A stretch of 32,236 bases of DNA. Origin: Actinomycetota bacterium (GTDB lineage: Bacteria > Actinomycetota > Acidimicrobiia > Acidimicrobiales > Ilumatobacteraceae). The position numbers and the translations under genes were made by a program. The notes below the pieces were generated by a model. The model was given only the letters and a program-made list of their open reading frames with translations, was not told the DNA's origin and searched no databases. The DNA is taken from assembly GCA_030645675.1 (NCBI GenBank), contig JAUSLQ010000291.1, forward strand, positions 1 to 32,236, read 5' to 3'. Shown here one piece after another: positions 26,386-32,236 of this stretch. The stretch's first letter is position 1; every line of letters begins with the position of its first letter.

Positions 26386-27777
26386 ATGAACATGCCCGCC
26401 ATCCGAAGTTCACTCGGCCGTCACACCGAGCCCGCCCGCGAGATCGACGTCGTGCACGACACCGACGTGCTGGTGGTGGGGTCCGGCCCGGCGGGCCTCG
26501 CAGCCGCGCTCGCTGCGGCCCGCTCCGGCGTGCGCGTCACGCTCGTCGAACGCTTTGGATGCTTCGGGGGCAACATCACCACGGTCGGGGTGGAGGGAAT
26601 GGCCTGGTACCGCCACGAGGCGACGGTGGAGGCCGACGGCATCGGCCGTGAGTTCGAACGACGCGCCGCCGCGATGGGGGCGGCGGTACCGGAGAGCCAG
26701 TCGCTGTCGTACGAGATCGACGCCGAGGGCTTCAAGCCGGTCGCCGACGCGATGGTGCTGGAGGCCGGCATCGTGCCGATGCTGCACCGAGCGTTCGCGG
26801 CACCGATCATGGACGGAGACGCCGTGGTGGGCATCATCACGGAGTCGAAGGCCGGCCGCGAGGCGCTGCTCGCGAGGCGGGTCATCGACGCCACCGGCGA
26901 CGCCGACGTCGCGCATCGAGCCGGGGCACCCACCCACCTGACGCCCCGCGAGGAGATGATGGCCGTGTCGGTCATGTTCCACATGGCCGGCGTCGACAAG
27001 CAGGCGTTCATGGAGGGCATTCGCGCCGACCCGCAGTCGTACGGCGATTGGCGCGGCAACGGCGAGTGGAACATAGAGACGTCGGGCAAGGAGGACAGCC
27101 TCTTCTCCCCCTTCGTGCGCAAGCCGTTCGCCAAGGCGCTGTCCGATGGTGTGATCCCGGCCGACATCACCACCCTGGCCGGCACCTGGGGAGCCGTGCA
27201 CGACTCGGGCGAGCTGACCTACATGAACGTGGTGCACCTCCCCGGCGTCGACGGCACGGACCCCGACGACCTCACCCGCGGCGAGATGGAGGGGCGCCGG
27301 CTGGCGATGCACGCCGTTACCGCCTTGCGCCACTCCATGCCCGGCTGTTCCTCCGCTCGGCTGCGCAACTTCGGCATGACCCTGGGCGTGCGCGACACGC
27401 GCAAGATCGACGCGGTCTACAACATGACCGAGCACGACGTGCGCGAGCAGGCTCGGTTCGACGACTCGATCGGCATCTACCCCGAGTTCATCGACGGGTA
27501 CGGCGTTCTCATCCTGCCCACCACCGGCCGCTACATGCAGCTGCCGTACCGCAACCTGCTACCCAAAGGCGTGCGCCACCTCCTCGTCGCCGGCCGCTCC
27601 TGCGGTGGCGACCGCATCTCGCACGCCGCCACCCGCAACATGGCTTGCTGCGCGGTGCTCGGCCAGGGTGCGGGCATTGCCGCCGCCCGGTCGGTGCACG
27701 ACGACAGCGAGCTGCACGACGTCGACATCGCCGCGGTGCAGCGAGAGCTCGCCAGGCAGGGCGTGCGCTACCGATGA
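26386..27777 (+). CDS. FAD-dependent oxidoreductase (FAD_oxidored family), function unknown
   Basis: 463 residues. A Rossmann FAD-binding site DVLVVGSGPAGLAAALAAA (GxGxxG at 32-37) is followed by acidic Glu55 for the ribose, then GCFGGNITTVG, a glycine-rich stretch typical of the FAD_oxidored group. IDATGDADVAHRAG and the C-terminal VAGRSCGGDRISHAATRNMACC contribute to flavin binding; the latter holds several cysteines. No signal peptide, so cytoplasmic. The ATG at 26386 has AGGT at a usable spacing; a second ATG two codons on is less likely. It lies 96 bases before the second MttB homologue and both are preceded by the same palindrome, so a joint pathway is likely. Whether it oxidises the amine substrate, an intermediate, or serves as an electron carrier is not evident. 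Confidence 0.85.
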   Translation: MNMPAIRSSLGRHTEPAREIDVVHDTDVLVVGSGPAGLAAALAAARSGVRVTLVERFGCFGGNITTVGVEGMAWYRHEATVEADGIGREFERRAAAMGAAVPESQSLSYEIDAEGFKPVADAMVLEAGIVPMLHRAFAAPIMDGDAVVGIITESKAGREALLARRVIDATGDADVAHRAGAPTHLTPREEMMAVSVMFHMAGVDKQAFMEGIRADPQSYGDWRGNGEWNIETSGKEDSLFSPFVRKPFAKALSDGVIPADITTLAGTWGAVHDSGELTYMNVVHLPGVDGTDPDDLTRGEMEGRRLAMHAVTALRHSMPGCSSARLRNFGMTLGVRDTRKIDAVYNMTEHDVREQARFDDSIGIYPEFIDGYGVLILPTTGRYMQLPYRNLLPKGVRHLLVAGRSCGGDRISHAATRNMACCAVLGQGAGIAAARSVHDDSELHDVDIAAVQRELARQGVRYR

Positions 27778-27822
27778 ACCGCGCGCCAGCGTGCCGGCAG
27801 GGCGGACGCTCGACGATTCATA

Positions 27823-27834
27823 GTACGGTCGTAC
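27823..27834. promoter_or_regulatory. Palindrome GTACGGTCGTAC upstream of the second MttB homologue
   Basis: This repeats exactly the 12 bases found at 26324-26335. It is centred 45 bases before the ATG at 27874, in the 96-base gap after the FAD oxidoreductase. It suggests that this gene has its own regulated promoter in addition to read-through. Confidence 0.55.
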
Positions 27835-27873
27835 CCGTTACGCCCGTGGGGGCACCGTCGCCGGGGGGTGAAC

Positions 27874-29424
27874 ATGACCACAGTCGACTCCACTCCACCC
27901 CGCTCGCGAGGCGGCGGCCGCGCCGGACGAGCTGCGCTGCGAACGGCTCAGTCACGGGTGCAAGGGCCGGCTTTCATCACTCGCGGCATCCCTCCGTACG
28001 AACTGCTGGGCGAGGAGGGCATCGTCTCGATCGAGACCCATGCCGATCGGCTGCTGGCCGAGGTGGGCATCGAGATCCGCGACGATGCAGAGGCGCTGCA
28101 GTTGTTCCGCGAGGCAGGCGCAACCATCGACGGCATCACGGTGCACTTCGACCCGGGCCATGTGCGGGCGCTGTGCGCGACCGCACCCCGGCAGTTCACG
28201 CAGCACGCCCGCAACCCGGCGCGCTCGGTACAGATCGGCGGCCAGAGCGTGGTGCTCGCACCCACCTACGGCTCGCCGTTCGTGCGCGACGCGGAGACCG
28301 GCCGGCGCTACGGCACGCTGGCCGACTTCCACAACTTCGTGAAGCTGGCGTACCGCAGCCCCTGGATGCACCACTCCGGCGGAACGGTGTGCGAGCCCAC
28401 CGACGTGCCGGTCAACAAGCGCCACCTCGACATGGTGTACGCCCACCTGCGCTACAGCGACAAGGCGTTCATGGGCTCCGTCACCGCACCCGAGCGCGCA
28501 GCCGACAGCATCGAGATGGCTCGCATCGCCTTCGGGGCGGAGTTCGCGGACGCCAACTGCGTCATCCTCGGCAATGTCAACGTCAACTCCCCCCTCGTGT
28601 GGGACGCGACGATGACCGGCGCGCTGAAGGCCTACGCCCGCGCCAACCAGGCGCCCGTGGTGGTGCCGTTCATCCTCGGCGGGGCGATGGGCCCGGTCAC
28701 CACTGCCGGCGCTGTTGCCCAGGCTCATGCCGAGACGTTGGTGGGGGTGGCGTTGGGCCAGTTGGTGCGGCCGGGCTCGCCGGTGATCTACGGCAACTTC
28801 CTGTCGTCGATGGCCCTGCGCAGCGGTAGCCCCACGTTCGGCATGCCCGAACCCGCGCTGGGCTCGCTACTCGTCGGGCAGCTCGCCCGGCGGGTCGGCT
28901 TGCCACTGCGCTGCTCGGGTGCGTTCACCAGCTCGAAGCTGCCCGACGGGCAGGCGATGACCGAATCGGCAGTCAGCATGATGTCGGCTCTCCTGTGCGG
29001 CGCGAACTTCATCCTGCACAGCGCCGGCTGGTTGGAGGGCGGCCTCACCATGGGGTACGAGAAGTTCATGATGGACCTCGACCTGTGCGGCGCCGCTCAC
29101 ACCTACCTGAGAGGCGTGTCATTGGACGACGACCAGTTCGCGCACGACGCGTTCGCCGAGGTCGGCCCCGGCAAGCACTTCTTCGGTTCGCAGCACACGC
29201 TGCGCCACTACGAGACGGCGTTCTACGAGCCCGCCCTCAGCGACAACAACTCGTTCGAGCAATGGCGCGACGCAGGCGGTCAGCGAACCGATGAACGCGC
29301 TGCGGCACTGGTGCGCGAGACGCTGGGCAGCTACGAAGCGCCACCGATCGACGATGCCGTGGACGCCGCCCTGCTCGACTTCGTCGCCCGCCGCAAGGCG
29401 GAGATGACAGACCAGTGGTACTGA
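27874..29424 (+). CDS. Non-pyrrolysine MttB-family methyltransferase 2
   Basis: 516 residues across the MttB superfamily domain, paralogous to the protein at 12588-14180. The two share HFFG(T/S)QHT, AGW(M/L)EGG and NSPLVWDATM-type stretches but are clearly divergent (for example SNSPLRLDTPMSQGM against VNSPLVWDATMTGAL), so they probably prefer different quaternary amines. There is no in-frame TAG. The first 30 residues are Arg/Gly-rich and disordered. The ATG at 27874 has a G-run 5 bases upstream; a GTG two codons earlier is possible. Its stop overlaps the start of a TMADH/StcD-like demethylase (TGATG). A betaine such as proline betaine or glycine betaine is a reasonable guess given the partner. 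No corrinoid protein is encoded nearby. Confidence 0.88.
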   Translation: MTTVDSTPPRSRGGGRAGRAALRTAQSRVQGPAFITRGIPPYELLGEEGIVSIETHADRLLAEVGIEIRDDAEALQLFREAGATIDGITVHFDPGHVRALCATAPRQFTQHARNPARSVQIGGQSVVLAPTYGSPFVRDAETGRRYGTLADFHNFVKLAYRSPWMHHSGGTVCEPTDVPVNKRHLDMVYAHLRYSDKAFMGSVTAPERAADSIEMARIAFGAEFADANCVILGNVNVNSPLVWDATMTGALKAYARANQAPVVVPFILGGAMGPVTTAGAVAQAHAETLVGVALGQLVRPGSPVIYGNFLSSMALRSGSPTFGMPEPALGSLLVGQLARRVGLPLRCSGAFTSSKLPDGQAMTESAVSMMSALLCGANFILHSAGWLEGGLTMGYEKFMMDLDLCGAAHTYLRGVSLDDDQFAHDAFAEVGPGKHFFGSQHTLRHYETAFYEPALSDNNSFEQWRDAGGQRTDERAAALVRETLGSYEAPPIDDAVDAALLDFVARRKAEMTDQWY

Positions 29425-31472
29425 TGGCCGCAGCCGGACACGATCCGTTGCTGCAGCCGTTCCAGCTGCGCCACCTCACTCTGAAGAACCGCGTGATGAG
29501 CACCGCCCACGAGCCGGCGTACAGCGAGGACGGCATGCCAAAGGACCGCTATCGGGCCTACCACGTGGAGAAGGCGAAGGGCGGGCTCGCGCTGACGATG
29601 ACCGCGGGCACCGCAGTCGTCAGCCCCGACAGCCCGCCGGCCTTCGGCAACCTGTTCGCCTACGACGACGCGATCGTGCCGTGGGTGCGGCGGATGACCG
29701 ACGAGATCCATGCGCACGACTGTGCCGCGATGATCCAGATCAGTCATCTCGGGCGGCGCACCGGCTGGGGGCAGGACGACTGGCTGCCCGTCGTCGCCCC
29801 GTCGCCGCTGCGCGAGCCGGCGCACCGTTCGCACCCCAAGCAGGCGGAGGCGTGGGACATTGCCCGCATCGTGGGTCATTATGCCGACGCCGCCGAGCGC
29901 ATGCAGGCGGGCGGCATGGACGGCGTCGAGGTCGAGGCGTACGGGCACCTGCTCGACCAGTTCTGGTCGCCGGCCACCAACCAGCGCACCGACGAGTGGG
30001 GCGGGTCGTTCGAGAACCGGCTGCGCTTCCCGCTCGCCGTGCTGCGCGCCGTCCGGGCGCGGGTGGGCAGCGACTACCTCGTCGGCATCCGCATGGCCGT
30101 CGACGAGTCGCGCCTCGATGGCATCGACACGCCCACCGGGCTGGCGATCCTCGAGCGCCTGAAGGGCGACGGCCTGATCGACTTCGTCAACGTCATCCGC
30201 GGCAACATCATCAACGACGCGGTGCTCAGCGAAGTCATCCCGATCCATGGCATGGCGTCGGCACCGCACCTCGACTTCACGGGCATGGTGCGCGAGCGCA
30301 CGGGCCTCCCCGTGTTCCACGCAGCGAAGATCGACGACGTGGCCACCGCTCGCCATGCGGTACGCGAGGGCAAGGTCGACATGATCGGCATGACACGTGC
30401 GCACATGGCCGACCCGTATCTGGTGCGCAAGATCGAGCTGGGTGTCGAGCACACGATCCGGCCCTGTGTAGGCGCCACCTACTGCCTCGACCGCATCTAC
30501 ATGGCCGGCGAGGCGCTGTGCATCCACAACGCCGCCACCGGCCGCGAGCTCACCATGCCGCACATGATCGAGCCCACGGACGCTCCCAGGCGGGTGGTGG
30601 TCGTCGGCGCCGGCCCTGGCGGGTTGGAGGCAGGCCGCGTCAGCGCCGAGCGCGGGCACCACGTGACCGTGCTGGAGGCCATGCCGTGGGCCGGGGGGCA
30701 GCTCCGCCTGGCGGCACGCAACCCGCGCCGCCGCGACCTGATGGGCATCGTCGAGTGGAGGGTGGCGGAGCTGACGCGCCTGGGTGCGGACGTGCGCTAC
30801 GACACCTTCGCCGACGACGCCACCATCACCGCGCTGCAACCCGACGTCGTCATCATCGCCACCGGCGGCCTGCCGCAGAACCCGGCGGTGGAGTCGGGCG
30901 GCGAACTGATGGCGAACGCATGGGACGTGGTGGGCGGAGATGCCCGCCCCACCGGCGACGTGCTCCTCTACGACGACGACGGCAGCCACTCGGCAATGAC
31001 CACCGCCGAGGTGCTGGCCCGCAGTGGCGCCCGCCTGGAGGTGGTGACGCCTGAACGCACGATGGGTGTCGACGTCGGCGGCCTGAACCTGGTGCCGTAT
31101 GCCCGCGCCTTCAACGAGACCGACACGCGGGTCACGCTGAACCAAAGGGTTCGCTCCATCGCCCCCGACGACTCGGGCCGACTGCGGGTGGAGGTGGGCA
31201 GCGATCACTCGCCCGTGCGCCATGTGCGCATCGTCGACGCTGTGGTCGGCGACCACGGAGTTGCGGCCAACGACGAGCTGTATCACCGCTTGGTGCCGGC
31301 CTCCGTCAACCTCGGCGAAGTAGATCACGCAGCCCTCGTCGCGGGGAGGCAGCAGACGGTGTGCACGAATCCGGCAGGCAGCTTCCAGCTGTTCCGCATC
31401 GGCGACGCCGTCGCCGGCCGCAACATCCACGCGGCCATCTACGACGCGCTGCGGCTCTGCAAGGACCTCTGA
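29424..31472 (+). CDS. TMADH/DgcA/StcD-like flavin N-demethylase (FMN barrel plus FAD/NAD domains)
   Basis: 682 residues. An old-yellow-enzyme FMN barrel (1-345) has QISHLGRR, EAYGHLLDQFWSP (Tyr173, His175) and RTDEWGGSFENRLRF. An iron-sulfur region and then a dinucleotide-binding region (VVVVGAGPGGLEAG, 392-404) complete the architecture of trimethylamine dehydrogenase, 2,4-dienoyl-CoA reductase and the dimethylglycine (DgcA) and N-methylproline (StcD) demethylases. The cluster motif has Cys348, Cys354 and Cys366, but TMADH's second cysteine is Ala351. The ATG at 29424 overlaps the methyltransferase stop by one base, so the two proteins should be made together. Likely job: oxidative removal of the next N-methyl after the MttB step. 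Dienoyl-CoA reductase activity is less likely in this setting. Confidence 0.88.
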   Translation: MAAAGHDPLLQPFQLRHLTLKNRVMSTAHEPAYSEDGMPKDRYRAYHVEKAKGGLALTMTAGTAVVSPDSPPAFGNLFAYDDAIVPWVRRMTDEIHAHDCAAMIQISHLGRRTGWGQDDWLPVVAPSPLREPAHRSHPKQAEAWDIARIVGHYADAAERMQAGGMDGVEVEAYGHLLDQFWSPATNQRTDEWGGSFENRLRFPLAVLRAVRARVGSDYLVGIRMAVDESRLDGIDTPTGLAILERLKGDGLIDFVNVIRGNIINDAVLSEVIPIHGMASAPHLDFTGMVRERTGLPVFHAAKIDDVATARHAVREGKVDMIGMTRAHMADPYLVRKIELGVEHTIRPCVGATYCLDRIYMAGEALCIHNAATGRELTMPHMIEPTDAPRRVVVVGAGPGGLEAGRVSAERGHHVTVLEAMPWAGGQLRLAARNPRRRDLMGIVEWRVAELTRLGADVRYDTFADDATITALQPDVVIIATGGLPQNPAVESGGELMANAWDVVGGDARPTGDVLLYDDDGSHSAMTTAEVLARSGARLEVVTPERTMGVDVGGLNLVPYARAFNETDTRVTLNQRVRSIAPDDSGRLRVEVGSDHSPVRHVRIVDAVVGDHGVAANDELYHRLVPASVNLGEVDHAALVAGRQQTVCTNPAGSFQLFRIGDAVAGRNIHAAIYDALRLCKDL

Positions 31473-31493
31473 CTTCCGCCCCTCACCCACACC

Positions 31494-31536
31494 GTTTGGA
31501 CACTTCTGCGCGTATGACGCGCAGAACTGTCCAAAC
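31494..31536. terminator. Long stem-loop terminator, 20-base stem with one mismatch
   Basis: Arms 31494-31513 and 31517-31536 pair over 20 bases with a single C-C mismatch (31503/31527) and a 3-base ATG loop. It lies 22 bases after the demethylase stop. There is no T-run, as for I-shaped actinobacterial terminators. It shares GCGCAGAAC-like words with the palindrome at 16686. Confidence 0.75.
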
Positions 31537-31574
31537 ACGTGGCGCTGTGGCACTCAGCGTTCCGCATCGTGGGT

Positions 31575-31612
31575 CGGTTCCATCAGACGGAACCGGTCGT
31601 GTACAGTCGTGC
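31575..31612 (+). promoter_or_regulatory. Probable promoter/operator of the formate-THF ligase gene
   Basis: TACAGT (31602-31607) is a fair -10 box; TTCCAT (31578-31583) is a weak -35 at 18 bases. A 7-base inverted repeat CGGTTCC-N7-GGAACCG (31575-31595) covers the -35. GTACAGTCGTGC (31601-31612) matches the 12-base palindrome of the MttB clusters at 10 of 12 positions. Both could be regulator sites; the evidence is pattern only. Confidence 0.4.
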
Positions 31613-31635
31613 CGTCATTCTCCTAGGGGGTCACT

Positions 31636-32236
31636 GTGTCGTTCCCGTCAGATCTCGAGATCGCCCGCGCTGCCACGTGCACGCCGCTCGCCGACATCGC
31701 TGCGCAGATGGGCATCGGCCCGCACCTGCTCGAGCAGCACGGCGACGAGCTGGCCAAGATCAAGTTGGAGGCCATCGACGAGCTGAAGGACCGCCCGAAG
31801 GCCAAGTACGTCGTGGTCACCGCCATCACTCCCACGCCACTGGGCGAGGGCAAGACCACCACCACCGTCGGCCTCGGCCAAGCGATGCATCTCATCGACA
31901 AGAAGGCCGTCATCAGTCTGCGCCAGCCCAGCATGGGCCCCACCTTCGGCATCAAGGGCGGCGCCGCCGGCGGCGGCTACAGCCAAGTCATCCCGATGGA
32001 GCTGCTGAACCTGCACCTCACGGGCGACTTCCACGCGGTCACTGCTGCGCACAACCTCCTGTCGGCGATGGTCGACAACCACCTGCACCAGGGCAACGAG
32101 CTCGGCCTCGACCTCAACAACCTCACCTGGCGGCGCGTGCTCGACGTGAACGACCGCAGCCTGCGCAACATCATCGTCGGCCTCGGCGGAAAGATGGACG
32201 GCGTCACCCGCCAGACCGGCTTCGACATCACCGCCG
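31636..32236 (+). CDS. fhs: Formate-tetrahydrofolate ligase, 5' part (runs off the window)
   Basis: The first 200 codons of a protein normally about 550 residues long; the 3' end lies beyond the window. It makes 10-formyl-THF from formate, THF and ATP. The nucleotide site is TPTPLGEGKTTTT (about 66-77) and the family signature GGGYSQVIPMELLNLHLTGD (about 112-131) is complete. The GTG at 31636 has AGGGGG 6 bases upstream. It could recycle formate released by the HutF route and link with C1 units from the THF-dependent demethylase, though the enzyme is also a general C1 enzyme. It is separated from the preceding cluster by a strong terminator and has its own promoter. Confidence 0.95.
   Translation, partial: MSFPSDLEIARAATCTPLADIAAQMGIGPHLLEQHGDELAKIKLEAIDELKDRPKAKYVVVTAITPTPLGEGKTTTTVGLGQAMHLIDKKAVISLRQPSMGPTFGIKGGAAGGGYSQVIPMELLNLHLTGDFHAVTAAHNLLSAMVDNHLHQGNELGLDLNNLTWRRVLDVNDRSLRNIIVGLGGKMDGVTRQTGFDITA

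Noticed and set aside
27778-27822. Terminator after the FAD oxidoreductase
   Set aside because: The best GC-rich pairing there (GCGT with ACGC) is short and broken by mismatches.
12588-29424. Pyrrolysine-type trimethylamine methyltransferases
   Set aside because: Neither MttB homologue has an in-frame TAG, and no pyrrolysine genes are present.

Overview
The window is a stretch of very GC-rich bacterial chromosome with tightly packed, often overlapping genes, GTG/TTG starts and strong AGGAGG-type ribosome sites. Actinobacterium-like features (TANNNT -10 boxes, terminators without a T-run, an MMPL exporter, a Tat lipoprotein binding protein, a matB-like acyl-CoA ligase) suggest a free-living high-GC actinobacterium. 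I suspect an Acidimicrobiia-type lineage, but the sequence here cannot prove the class. There are no rRNA, tRNA, CRISPR or insertion-sequence features, and no intergenic gap exceeds 300 bases.

Layout. (1) 21-12418, minus strand: a fatty-acid desaturase and a signal-less PhnD-like protein lead into a histidine utilisation operon in the order hutH, hutU, peptide-deformylase-like gene, hutF, hutI. This is followed by a TetR regulator, a matB-like acyl-CoA synthetase and an MMPL exporter that has its own promoter with two CsoR-type operator sequences. (2) 12588-16680, plus strand: a non-pyrrolysine MttB-family methyltransferase followed by a dimethylglycine/sarcosine dehydrogenase-like flavoprotein with a GcvT domain. 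(3) 16717-26115, minus strand: one operon for an oligopeptide/nickel-type ABC importer (Tat lipoprotein binding protein, two permeases, fused double ATPase) that runs on into a pair of ABC exporter half-transporters. (4) 26386-31472, plus strand: an FAD oxidoreductase, a second non-pyrrolysine MttB homologue and a trimethylamine-dehydrogenase/DgcA/StcD-like flavin demethylase. (5) 31636 to the end: the first 200 codons of formate-tetrahydrofolate ligase.

How the parts fit. The most coherent reading is a catabolic island for methylated quaternary amines and histidine. Each MttB homologue would take one methyl from a betaine-like substrate, and its partner flavoprotein would remove the next methyl as an N-demethylase (GcvT/THF-dependent in one cluster, TMADH-like in the other). 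The ABC importer could supply substrate. Formate from histidine (HutF route) and C1 units from demethylation could enter the folate pool, with formate-THF ligase alongside. A palindrome GTACG-N2-CGTAC occurs in front of both MttB clusters, with a degenerate copy before the formate-THF ligase gene, which hints at common control. The most unusual points are two corrinoid-type methyltransferases without any corrinoid protein in the window, a deformylase-like enzyme sitting where an N-formylglutamate deformylase would be needed, and the operator-nested MMPL promoter.
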